Source: Bacteroidetes bacterium UBA3022
GTDB lineage: Bacteria > Bacteroidota > Bacteroidia > Chitinophagales > BACL12
DNA length: 36,208 bases
Direction of reading: 5' to 3'
Assembly (NCBI GenBank): GCA_002346225.1
Contig: DDYY01000031.1
Coordinates: 1 to 36,208 of the forward strand
Every line of letters starts with the position of its first letter. The stretch's first letter is position 1. The notes beneath the pieces are model-generated. The model did not search any database. It was not told the origin of the DNA and was given only the letters and a program-made list of their open reading frames with translations. Made by a program: the position numbers and the translations under genes. This document shows, piece after piece, positions 25,115-32,437 of the stretch.

Positions 25115-26371
25115 TTATTGCGCCGGTGATACGGCAGGCACTGCTATGGTCACCGGTTCTTCTTGGGGAACGGGGACGTTGTTTTCATCAGCCGGGCGCA
25201 GTTTACGCGCAATGAAGATGGCTGCTATGCTGAATGCTATCGCTATATATCCCACTACATTATAGTATTGCAGGGAGCCATCGACATTCTCCACGATGAT
25301 CAATCCGGCCATCATGGATGCCAGTCCACTGCCTAATTGTACAATACTGGAATTGATGCTCATAAACCCACCTCTTTGTCGGGCGGGAACTACCGATGTA
25401 ACCATCGCCTGCATGGGTATCATCCTGCCACCTACTACAATGAAAAAGAAGGATGTCACTACGAGGGCAAGACCAACGGCAATGGGTGGCATATTGGTGA
25501 TGAGAAATACCGGTATCAAAGTAAGGGTGCAGAAAAGCGCGTAAATGGGAAACTTGCCTTTCTTGTCTGCTATCCTGCCAATGAGCGGTGAAGTGAAAAT
25601 GGTGAGTCCGCCACCCAACAGGTACACAAAAGTTATCTGATGTTCGGTAAACCCTACGTTGGCCACCAGGTAAGTGGCGATGAAAGGAATGATACTAAAG
25701 TGCCCGAGCATCATGACGACGCTGAGTAGGATGGCGCGTTGCTGATTTTTGTCGGCCAGAATATTCCGGTAAGCATCGAAGGCTTTGCCCGGCTGGTAGT
25801 TTTGTACGTGTCCTGAAATTTTCGGAACAAAACGCATGGCCAGGAGATGGATGACAATGGCAAGTGATCCCGCCAGCAGAAAGGGTGCGTGCCAGCTGAA
25901 TTGGGTGGCGAGGTATAAGCCCAAAGGAACTCCCACAACGGAAGCTACAGAGAATGCTGCAGTCAGCGCACCCATAGCGGTTGCCCGCTTTTCATAGGGG
26001 AAGGTATCGCCAATGATGCTCAATACCTGAGCTCCGATAAGACCACCGAAAAGACCGGCAACAATGCGGGCCATCATCAGCAGCCCATAGGTAGGTGCCA
26101 GCGCACAACCGAGCGTACCCACAATGAATCCGGTATAACCGAATAGCAATACCCTTTTCCTGTCGAAGCGGTCCACAAAAAAGGCGGCAATCAAACCGGA
26201 TGCGAAGGCACTGAATGTGTAAGAAGCCACCAGCGAGCTGAACTGTACCGGAGATATATCAAATATCCGCATCAGCTGCGGCCCCAGCGGCATCATAATC
26301 ATGAAGTCCAGGATATGGGTAAAGTTGATACCTGCCAGTATCAGCATTAGAATGCGTTCGTTGCGGTTCAT
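25115..26371 (-). CDS. MFS transporter
   Basis: A 418-aa inner-membrane carrier of the major facilitator superfamily with about 12 spans. Motif A-like VDRFDRKRVLLFGYTGF follows span 2 and ADKKGKFPIYALF its repeat in the second half; PLGLYLATQF is also typical. The pattern (ILDFMIMMPLGPQL) resembles the AraJ/sugar-efflux and DHA1 drug-efflux branch. Substrate is not predictable. The C-terminus is a Pro/Val-rich cytoplasmic tail. Single gene, divergent from the lipoprotein gene at 26483. Confidence 0.93.
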   Translation of the reverse strand: MNRNERILMLILAGINFTHILDFMIMMPLGPQLMRIFDISPVQFSSLVASYTFSAFASGLIAAFFVDRFDRKRVLLFGYTGFIVGTLGCALAPTYGLLMMARIVAGLFGGLIGAQVLSIIGDTFPYEKRATAMGALTAAFSVASVVGVPLGLYLATQFSWHAPFLLAGSLAIVIHLLAMRFVPKISGHVQNYQPGKAFDAYRNILADKNQQRAILLSVVMMLGHFSIIPFIATYLVANVGFTEHQITFVYLLGGGLTIFTSPLIGRIADKKGKFPIYALFCTLTLIPVFLITNMPPIAVGLALVVTSFFFIVVGGRMIPMQAMVTSVVPARQRGGFMSINSSIVQLGSGLASMMAGLIIVENVDGSLQYYNVVGYIAIAFSIAAIFIARKLRPADENNVPVPQEEPVTIAVPAVSPAQ

Positions 26372-26482
26372 TGTGCGCTAAAGTTCTTACTATTAAGGCA
26401 AATAGTTGCAGAATTGTTCCGAATGCGCCCGTATTGTAAAGTATGGCATCAAAATTGTTTTTACACGGGAAAAGCATGTATT

Positions 26483-27016
26483 ATGAGAATCGCATCTATA
26501 AGCTTCGCCATCGCCACTCTGCTACTGGCATCCTGCAGTGAATCGCTCAGCCCCTATACAAGTGCTGTGCAGCGCAACGGCAATTTTTCCGAAGAGCAAG
26601 TGCGCCAGATTCAATTCTACATCAGTGATGATATCATTTTACAACGCGACCTGTCTGCCGCTTCCACCACTATTTCCGGTGGAACAGTGAAAATGGTGAA
26701 CGGCAGGGAAGTGGAAGAGGTGGTCATTCCTGCGGGTACCCCCGGGGTGGTAGTAGGCGGTGCAGGCAGTATTTTACACGTGAGCTTCGATGCATCGGGT
26801 CAGTTTCTGCGCTTCGGACCGAATCCGGGCGCCGGTGGGAAATACACGGTGATGGCCTACGACTGGCAAGGCTCGGTGGGATATGTAATGTACGGTGACC
26901 AGCAATTCAAGCTGGTACCTTATGGACAGTATGCGCATTTGTTGCTGGACATGGAGCGCTACGATCAGGTAACCAAATCCACCAAGGAGGTGTCCGGCAG
27001 GACATTGTCTCCCTGA
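26483..27016 (+). CDS. small hypothetical lipoprotein
   Basis: A protein of about 177 aa. The start at 26483 gives a lipoprotein signal (MRIASISFAIATLLLASCSES) with the lipobox LASC; the open frame extends 23 codons upstream without such character. The mature part is beta-rich: NGNFSEEQVRQIQFYISDD, then GGTVKMVNGREVEEVVIPAG, then LHVSFDASGQFLRFGP. No known domain recognised. It is a single gene ending before the strong terminator at 27109. Confidence 0.75.
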   Translation: MRIASISFAIATLLLASCSESLSPYTSAVQRNGNFSEEQVRQIQFYISDDIILQRDLSAASTTISGGTVKMVNGREVEEVVIPAGTPGVVVGGAGSILHVSFDASGQFLRFGPNPGAGGKYTVMAYDWQGSVGYVMYGDQQFKLVPYGQYAHLLLDMERYDQVTKSTKEVSGRTLSP

Positions 27017-27108
27017 AAAAGCAAGACGACTGCAAGCGGTAACTGCTATCCCCGCCACGGAAAGCACAGCCGGCACACCCGCTGCTACTCCTCCAGGAGG
27101 ACAGCGAT

Positions 27109-27149
27109 AAACACGAAAGCCGAAGCATTTTGCTTCGGCTTTCGTGTTT
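27109..27149. terminator. bidirectional terminator
   Basis: A perfect 19-bp inverted repeat (arms 27109-27127 and 27131-27149) with a 3-base TTT loop. Its ends are A-rich on the left and T-rich on the right, so it works for both the lipoprotein and the convergent T9SS cargo gene. Confidence 0.93.
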
Positions 27150-27166
27150 ATTGGTTTATAACCATA

Positions 27167-28417
27167 TCAGTGTTGCACTACCACAGGTTGCTGCATCACC
27201 TTACCACCGCTACTACCCAGTAAAAGTACATAAGCGCCATTTGGCAAATGCTCCGTTGGAATGTTTAGTATCCGGATGCCAACCGCACCGGATGCGTAAC
27301 ATAAGCTTCCCGATACATTATAGAGTTCTATATGGGTAATCTCTGTTTCGGTATCCCATTGAACAATAAGCTGTCCGGAAGCAGGAATGGGATAAACATA
27401 GACAAGATCAGCATCCGTTTCGGAGATGCTTTGCGGTACTTCCACGATTACTGTTGCGAGCGCAGATGTATCGGAACAACCCTCTGCCGTAGTCGCTACG
27501 ACACTGTAATTGCCCGTTTCACTGGCAATATAGACCGGTCCGGATGCACCCGGAATAACTTCGCCATCCTGCAACCAAACGTAGCTCACGCCTCCTGTGG
27601 CAGTTATGGTGTCGCCCGATACAGTTAAAAGTGCTTCGGGTACCGGATTCACATAGACAATAATTGTATCCGTACCAAAGCAACCATCTGCGTCCGTACC
27701 GGTGATAATGTACTCGGTAGTTTCATCCGGACTGGCGGTAACGGTGGCACAAGGTGCAACACAATCGATGCCGTCAGCAGGGGTCCAGGTGTAGGTGTCG
27801 GCGCCCATGGCTATCAGTGTGGTACTCTCTCCTGCGCAGATTACTGCATCCTTACCTGACTCAATATCTATAAAACAGGATGTAATGGCACCGAGGCAGC
27901 AATTCCCTCCACTGCTCATTTGCAGCGTGGCACCACCCCAGGTGCCATATTGCAGTTGAGAGAAACGCAATGCAGCATCCGACCATTCCTCGATAAAGTA
28001 GTTGGTAAGCTGGTCTACAGTATTACAACCTCCGGGTACGAAATCGGTATCGCAGTCGTACGCGCAAATCATAAAGCCGTATCCGTCAGGGTCGTCTAAA
28101 GTAACTGCCGGGTACAAGCGAATGTCCACTATGGCATCGTCTACGCCTGTTACAGCTGTAGTTCCATCATCATCGTAGCCTGCGTATACAACACTGCTCA
28201 CATTGCCGGCATAGGTGCCGGTAATATTGACCGTAATGGATTCGTAAGAACACAATCCAATGCGGATATCCGGGATGTTTTCATCCACATCAATGGTGAG
28301 TGTACCACCATCGTAATTCGAATAGAGGAGGATGTTTCCACCTTCGTTACAGATACCCTGTCCGTGGGATACATATGCTAAAAGCACACATGTAAAAGAT
28401 AGTAGAAATTTTCGCAT
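27167..28417 (-). CDS. T9SS-secreted protein with Ig-like repeats
   Basis: A 416-aa protein with a signal peptide (MRKFLLSFTCVLLAYVSHGQ). Its N-terminal domain (about 21-190) is Cys-rich and unrecognised. Two Ig/PKD-like repeats follow, including GKDAVICAGESTTLIAMGAD and GNYSVVATTAEGCSDTSALATV, the pattern common in Bacteroidota adhesin-like proteins. The last 75 residues (about 340-416) form a type A T9SS sorting domain (VYPIPASGQLIVQW, HIELYNVSGSL, LPNGAYVLLL, VVVQH), so it is exported by the T9SS to the surface. The T9SS machinery genes are not in the window. Confidence 0.9.
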   Translation of the reverse strand: MRKFLLSFTCVLLAYVSHGQGICNEGGNILLYSNYDGGTLTIDVDENIPDIRIGLCSYESITVNITGTYAGNVSSVVYAGYDDDGTTAVTGVDDAIVDIRLYPAVTLDDPDGYGFMICAYDCDTDFVPGGCNTVDQLTNYFIEEWSDAALRFSQLQYGTWGGATLQMSSGGNCCLGAITSCFIDIESGKDAVICAGESTTLIAMGADTYTWTPADGIDCVAPCATVTASPDETTEYIITGTDADGCFGTDTIIVYVNPVPEALLTVSGDTITATGGVSYVWLQDGEVIPGASGPVYIASETGNYSVVATTAEGCSDTSALATVIVEVPQSISETDADLVYVYPIPASGQLIVQWDTETEITHIELYNVSGSLCYASGAVGIRILNIPTEHLPNGAYVLLLGSSGGKVMQQPVVVQH

Positions 28418-28431
28418 GCCTGGTTTTTTTT

Positions 28432-28439
28432 TAAAAATA
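28432..28439 (-). promoter_or_regulatory. -7-like element of T9SS cargo gene
   Basis: Minus-strand TATTTTTA, 14 bases before the ATG and one base off the consensus. It is followed by a run of As. Confidence 0.35.
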
Positions 28440-28456
28440 ACACATGCAGTAAGGAA

Positions 28457-29530
28457 TCACAAATGCAGTTCGGGAAAGAACGCTACCCAGGCAAACCAGT
28501 AGGCAGTATAGCCGTTCATCCTTTCCAGCGGTATGCCCTCGTCGGGGCCGTCGATAACATACCCAAAAAGATCATACGTATAGCCTTCGTTATCCTGCAG
28601 CAAAGCAGGACCCTTTCCGGAGACGGATTGCAGGGAGAAATCCGGCTTGTCCTTGGGGGCCTTAAACACCACCATATAGTTATCCGGGGCGCTGCCGGCA
28701 ACCCATACTTTTTTCTCAAAGGCTGTGTCTGCCGCAACACCGGGACCAAAAGCAAACCGATTGTAATCAAAAAGCGCCACCTGGTCGTCCTCCAACACTC
28801 CATAGAATCTTTTCTTCGGATGGATGCTATCGGCATCGTGGGCTGTCGGGAAAAATACATCCTGATTTTCCTTATAGGAGTAATAGGGATAGTTCCCATA
28901 ATCCCTGCGGAATCCCGTTTCAGTACTCACCACCTGGCTATTGGGATACAGCGCTTTCCACGTTGCCCAGGTAGTTTCAATCACCGGGTAGGCTGTAACT
29001 TTCGCCTTGTAATAGGCACCGTTTACACATTGCTGGCGCATCTGGCTCCAGTGCGAACCGGTGGCGCGGTCGTAGGGAATGACGTTGCTGTTGTAGAGCA
29101 GTCCCGATACACCGAACTGGGTGAGTTGTCCGTTTACCCTGCGATCCCATGCCATGCCGGATCCCGTAAGCGGACAGTAGTTAATGCTGAAGGCAATGTC
29201 ATCTATTTTATCATTGACTATCTCATGCCAATCTAATATTACATGCGGGTAGCAGTGCACGTCATTGCCCATGCGAATGCCGATGACCAGGTCTTCGGGT
29301 TGCAGGAAATCCACCTCTTCGACTCCGACAAACCGCGGTGTGTCCAGTGAGCGGATGCAGTCGTAGCCACCGTTGCATCCCGCTTCCATGTATTCGGTAT
29401 CTATGGCCCAGTCGGCGAAATACTCATATTCAGCAGGGTCGTTCACAACTTCCTTTTCCTGGGCCCGGCACGAAGAGAACAGCATCAAAACAGTAAAACA
29501 GTTGAATGCGATTACTTTAAACAACTTCAC
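28457..29530 (-). CDS. DUF3179 domain lipoprotein-like protein
   Basis: A 357-aa exported protein. The start is GTG (MKLFKVIAFNC), with a signal and lipobox-like LFSSC (Cys about 21). The rest is the DUF3179 domain: GIRMGNDVHCYPHVILDWHEIVND, then ISINYCPLTGSGMAWDR with the family's conserved Cys, and SGLLYNSNVIPYDRATGSHWSQM. Function unknown in the family; the His and Cys suggest metal or redox chemistry but that is inference. It is divergent from the nitroreductase gene over an unusual promoter overlap. Confidence 0.92.
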   Translation of the reverse strand: MKLFKVIAFNCFTVLMLFSSCRAQEKEVVNDPAEYEYFADWAIDTEYMEAGCNGGYDCIRSLDTPRFVGVEEVDFLQPEDLVIGIRMGNDVHCYPHVILDWHEIVNDKIDDIAFSINYCPLTGSGMAWDRRVNGQLTQFGVSGLLYNSNVIPYDRATGSHWSQMRQQCVNGAYYKAKVTAYPVIETTWATWKALYPNSQVVSTETGFRRDYGNYPYYSYKENQDVFFPTAHDADSIHPKKRFYGVLEDDQVALFDYNRFAFGPGVAADTAFEKKVWVAGSAPDNYMVVFKAPKDKPDFSLQSVSGKGPALLQDNEGYTYDLFGYVIDGPDEGIPLERMNGYTAYWFAWVAFFPELHL

Positions 29531-29534
29531 AGCG

Positions 29535-29552
29535 TACTTTTGTACAAAGTTA
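29535..29552. promoter_or_regulatory. overlapping divergent -7 elements
   Basis: The 18 bases TACTTTTGTACAAAGTTA contain TACTTTTG (plus, 29535-29542) for the nitroreductase and TAACTTTG (minus, 29552-29545) for the DUF3179 gene. Both match TAnnTTTG. The two start sites would lie inside each other's promoter, so both cannot be used at once. Confidence 0.65.
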
Positions 29553-29563
29553 AGTCAATCATT

Positions 29564-30160
29564 ATGTCTGAATCATATTCCCATGCTGAAACATTAGGTA
29601 AGATTATTCGGGGAAGGCGCTCCATTAAACCCGGTCAATTCTCTGGTGAAATTATTGCGGATGAGGCAATCAGCTTCATTCTTGATTCGGCAAGATGGGC
29701 CCCCACGCATGCATTAACCCAACCCTGGAGATTTACAGTGATCTCTTCTGAGGGAATATTGCGTTTTGCGGATTTTATGCAGGCTACCTATCAGGAACAA
29801 ACACCTCCTGACAAGTTTAATGTATTGAAGTATGAAAAGCTGGGGAACAGCTTAAAGACTTGCTCTCATATTATATTAATTGGTATGAAAAGACAAGATA
29901 TACAGAAACTGCCCGAGTGGGAGGAACTTGCAGCAGTATCATCTGCAGTGCAAAATATGCAGTTGATGGCGACGGCATTAGATGTTGCGTGTTATTGGAG
30001 TAGCGGAGGTGTTTCAACCCATAAGGCCATGTTGCCCTGGTTGAATTTGTCGGAAAATGATAAAGCCCTCGGCATGTTATTAATGGGTAAGTCGGATGTG
30101 GAACCTTCTGTGCCTGAAAGAAAACCAATAGATTATTACACTAACTTTATTGATAAGTAG
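29564..30160 (+). CDS. nitroreductase family protein (YdjA-like)
   Basis: An FMN-dependent oxidoreductase of about 198 aa. IIRGRRSIKPGQF is the FMN-binding start of the family, ARWAPTHALTQPWRFTVI the second, and SSAVQNMQLMATALDVACYWSSGG the dimer-forming and cofactor region. It resembles the small YdjA branch. The start at 29564 is preferred to one 8 codons upstream, since the -7 element lies at 29535. Base composition is clearly AT-richer than in most of the window. The hydrolase gene follows after 6 bases, so they form a small operon. Confidence 0.92.
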   Translation: MSESYSHAETLGKIIRGRRSIKPGQFSGEIIADEAISFILDSARWAPTHALTQPWRFTVISSEGILRFADFMQATYQEQTPPDKFNVLKYEKLGNSLKTCSHIILIGMKRQDIQKLPEWEELAAVSSAVQNMQLMATALDVACYWSSGGVSTHKAMLPWLNLSENDKALGMLLMGKSDVEPSVPERKPIDYYTNFIDK

Positions 30161-30166
30161 TTAATT

Positions 30167-31105
30167 ATGAAAAGCATATCAATATTTTTTGTTCTGCTAG
30201 GTACTCTGTCGGTTCAGGCTCAAATCAGGTATTTAGAGGAAATTTTTACCGATGATGAATTGGTGCAGACAGAATTTATCTATTCTAATGGTCCTACTGA
30301 GCATTTTGATAATATTGAAGTGAATGCTTATACTTTTCGAAACCCTGACGACGACGACATAATTAAACCTGTGGTAATTGTTATAGCAGGAAATGGGTTT
30401 CCAATTGAAGCTCTTGCAGGTAACGCAAGGTCTTTTGCAAGGATGGGTTACTTACCTATAGTCTGTAATTTCAGAAGTACATTAGACACGCTTCCTACGG
30501 TTAAATCGGAAGCATATTATGCACGCGAAACATATCGTGGTGTACAGGATTTAAATGCATTGTACAGGTATATTGCAGAAAATGTAATTGAACTCAAGGC
30601 TAATAAAAATTTAATCTTTATATCAGCTGCAAGTATTGGTGCAGCTACGGCTATGCATTCAGTAACTACTGGCTTAACAGATGAATATGGTCTGGGTCCG
30701 ATAGACTCATTTGGTGTTGCAACTACTAAAAGCTACAAGGTACGCGCCGTTCAATGCTACAAAGGAGCAGTACTCACCGAAGTAACGGATTGGATACCTA
30801 TGCAGTTCCTACATGGCTCTTGTGATGAAACAGTTCCCATTGATGAGAGGTACTTAAAGAGTGAACCTGAATTGAATTATTTATATGGGCCGCTTACAAT
30901 TATCCCTCAACTTATTGCCGAGGATGTCAAATTTGAAGCCTTTTTTACTTGTGGAGGCAATCACTTTACCGCCCTATTTCCCGATGGAGAGATTGAAAAG
31001 CTGGGAGCTGAATTTTTTGTTCGAATAATGAGGAATAGGACCTTGAGAGGCATAGAGATAATTGAACTGTTGGATGAAGATTGTGGTCTCCCTTTTTGCG
31101 ACTGA
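30167..31105 (+). CDS. secreted alpha/beta hydrolase-like protein
   Basis: A 312-aa protein with a signal peptide (MKSISIFFVLLGTLSVQAQ). The fold reads as an alpha/beta hydrolase: VVIVIAGNGFPIEALAG for the oxyanion strand, ISAASIGAATAMHS for the nucleophile elbow with Ser156, HGSCDETVP with Asp220 and CGGNHFTAL with His266. The elbow is A-A-S-I-G, not G-x-S-x-G. Substrate unknown; I cannot tell esterase from peptidase. The gene is AT-rich like its operon partner, and lies 86 bases before the tRNA array. Confidence 0.75.
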   Translation: MKSISIFFVLLGTLSVQAQIRYLEEIFTDDELVQTEFIYSNGPTEHFDNIEVNAYTFRNPDDDDIIKPVVIVIAGNGFPIEALAGNARSFARMGYLPIVCNFRSTLDTLPTVKSEAYYARETYRGVQDLNALYRYIAENVIELKANKNLIFISAASIGAATAMHSVTTGLTDEYGLGPIDSFGVATTKSYKVRAVQCYKGAVLTEVTDWIPMQFLHGSCDETVPIDERYLKSEPELNYLYGPLTIIPQLIAEDVKFEAFFTCGGNHFTALFPDGEIEKLGAEFFVRIMRNRTLRGIEIIELLDEDCGLPFCD

Positions 31106-31127
31106 TTAAACTATTCTGAAAATCGCC

Positions 31128-31156
31128 TTGGATTCTTAATTCAATTTGTAATTTTA
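31128..31156 (+). promoter_or_regulatory. candidate promoter of tRNA(CAT)
   Basis: TTG at 31128-31130, an 18-base spacer and TAATTTTA at 31149-31156, one base off the consensus. Two leader hairpins follow: CCCC-TTC-GGGG at about 31160-31170, and CATTCC/GGAATG at about 31173-31190 just before the tRNA. Confidence 0.4.
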
Positions 31157-31191
31157 CACCCCCTTCGGGGAACATTCCTTTTAAGGAATGC

Positions 31192-31265
31192 GGGCCTATA
31201 GCTCAGTTGGTTAGAGCACCTGACTCATAATCAGGTGGTCCCTGGTTCGAGCCCAGGTGGGCCCA
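31192..31265 (+). tRNA. tRNA(CAT), probably Ile2
   Basis: A complete 74-nt cloverleaf: acceptor GGGCCTA with TGGGCCC, D-arm GCTC, anticodon stem CCTGA/TCAGG with loop CTCATAA, T-arm CCTGG-TTCGAGC-CCAGG, discriminator A. CCA is not encoded. A CAT anticodon means elongator Met or lysidine-modified Ile2. The C4-G69 and C5-G68 pairs match the known TilS recognition pattern of E. coli Ile2, so Ile2 is favoured. Its last 16 bases are repeated twice downstream. Confidence 0.95.
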
Positions 31266-31581
31266 CAAAAAAGAGAATAGAGTGGCGCGTGTGAGTGCAT
31301 AGAGAATGTTACTCGCAGTTCTTAAAGTTTCAGGCCCGCATGGGCGAGAAGTTTATCCCGACGTACAGATGCGGCGAAGCGCAGCCAGCAGCTGTTCTTT
31401 CGGGGAGCCCAGGTGGGCCCACAAAAAAGAGAATAGAGTGACGCGTGTGAGTGCATAGAGAATGTTACTCGCAGTTCTTAAAGTTACATGCCCGCATGGG
31501 CGAGAAGTTTATCCCGATGTACAGATGCGGCGAAGCGCAGCCAGCAGCTGTTCTTTCGGGGAGCCCAGGTGGGCCCACAAA
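31250..31581 (+). repeat. 156-bp tandem repeat built on tRNA(CAT) 3' end
   Basis: Two full units (31250-31405 and 31406-31561) and a 20-base third start (31562-31581). Every unit begins with the T-loop/T-stem/acceptor end of the tRNA (AGCCCAGGTGGGCCCA). The units differ at 4 of 156 positions, so the duplication is recent. The spacer is GC-rich, with no tRNA 5' half, so the copies cannot make a tRNA. The first copy is part of the real gene. Confidence 0.92.
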
Positions 31582-31628
31582 GTGGAGAGTGATGTGCGCA
31601 TTTGTGGTGGAGTGTGAATGTTTAGTCG

Positions 31629-31644
31629 GGGGCAATGTTGCCCC
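31629..31644. terminator. short GC-rich hairpin between arrays
   Basis: GGGGCAATGTTGCCCC, a perfect 7-bp stem with a 2-base apex, followed by TTACTTATT. It lies 12 bases before the tRNA-Val gene. It could be a weak terminator of the first array, or an RNA-processing site; low confidence in function. Confidence 0.4.
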
Positions 31645-31656
31645 TTACTTATTGAA

Positions 31657-31731
31657 GGGCGATTAGCTCAGTTGGTTCAGAGCGCTTGTTTGACAGACAA
31701 GAGGTCAGCAGTTCGAATCTGCTATCGCCCA
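31657..31731 (+). tRNA. tRNA-Val(GAC)
   Basis: A complete 75-nt cloverleaf: acceptor GGGCGAT/ATCGCCC, D-arm GCTC/GAGC, anticodon stem CTTGT/ACAAG with loop TTGACAG (anticodon GAC), T-arm AGCAG-TTCGAAT-CTGCT, discriminator A. CCA is not encoded. Its 3' two-thirds is the template of the following 120-bp array. Confidence 0.96.
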
Positions 31732-32059
31732 CCTCCGTTGGATACCTCAGTTGCCCTCCTCCGGCGGGTAAACCCACCTTCGGCGGGTGGAGTTCCTTAC
31801 GCTTGTTGAACAGACAAGAGGTCAGTCCCGAAGGTTCGGGACTATCGCCCACCTCCGTTGAATACCTCAGTTGCCCTCCTCCGGCGGGTAAACCCACCTC
31901 CGACGGGTTAAGTTCTTCGCATTTGTTGAACAGACAAGAGGTCAGTCCCGAAGGTTCGGGACTATCGCCCACCTTCGTTGAATACCTCAGTTGCCCACCT
32001 TCGGCGGGTAAACCCACCTTCGGCGGGTGGTGTTCCTCGCGCTTGTTGGACAGACAAGC
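31731..32059 (+). repeat. 120-bp tandem array with altered tRNA-Val 3' copies
   Basis: Two full units (31731-31850 and 31851-31970) and a partial third to about 32059. The first two units differ at about 10 of 120 positions. Each has a GC-rich spacer with ACCC/GGGT hairpins, then a copy of the tRNA-Val anticodon arm and variable loop, and in the first two units AGTCCCGAAGGTTCGGGACT in place of the T-arm and the acceptor end ATCGCCC. The anticodon loop changes to TGAACAG in units 1-2 and TGGACAG in unit 3. The third ends inside the variable region. Both strands stay open in one frame, because 120 is a multiple of 3, but I see no protein family. Confidence 0.9.
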
Positions 32060-32437
32060 GAATAGAAGCGGGATAGGAAAGCCATCTGATATATTTAAAA
32101 ATAAGTTATTAAAGTTCCTTCACGGTTATTCCAATCGGCTCCATTTTTCTGTACGGCTAATATTCAGACAGCATATTTGTTGAATAGCCTAGTGTTTCTA
32201 TTTTTCGTTTCCTTTGGCAAACTGCCAGCAGTTGGCGTTGTTACCTATACCAGACGCACCGTTTAATGCACCGCTTTCACCATAAGCTACCATTCAGACA
32301 TGTCCGCGCGATTAGCCGGAATTGCCGGTTTCATAGCATCGCTGTCAACAATGCTGATATGGGGGCGTAACCTTTTCAACGCCAATAGTAACATTTTACC
32401 CTATTTTTGCGTCTTATAGCAAACAATGACAACTGAC
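32060..32437. other. gene-free stretch before the OMP gene
   Basis: About 380 bases without a convincing gene. It is AT-rich at first, then mixed. A minus-strand 31-codon frame (32198-32293, ending NNANCWQFAKGNEK) has coding-like wording and could be the tail of a decayed gene, but that is weak. The OMP promoter lies at its right end. Confidence 0.4.
32402..32409 (+). promoter_or_regulatory. -7 element of OMP gene
   Basis: TATTTTTG, an exact consensus match, 29 bases before the preferred ATG at 32438. Transcription from about 32416 would leave only about 10 bases before the upstream ATG at 32426, which favours the second. Confidence 0.6.

Noticed and set aside
31451..31666. Frame of 71 codons over the 156-bp repeat
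   Set aside because: It begins with GTG inside the repeat and reads through the tRNA 3' copy. The three differences between units that fall in this frame change residues; no protein family is recognised.
31192..31731. CRISPR array
   Set aside because: Repeat units are 156 and 120 bp with no short direct repeats and unique spacers, and no cas gene is present.
31801..31851. Additional tRNA-Val genes in the array
   Set aside because: The copies lack the 5' acceptor strand and D-arm, and the T-arm is replaced by a palindrome, so no cloverleaf can form.
31686..32183. Long open frames on both strands across the 120-bp array, with 40-residue repeats
   Set aside because: They arise because the period is a multiple of three and the unit has no stops. 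They overlap the tRNA-Val gene, and unit changes are not of the synonymous kind expected from a selected protein.
32198..32293. Minus-strand 31-codon frame ending NNANCWQFAKGNEK
   Set aside because: Coding-like wording but no context, promoter or family; could be chance or a decayed gene tail. Mentioned in the intergenic entry only.
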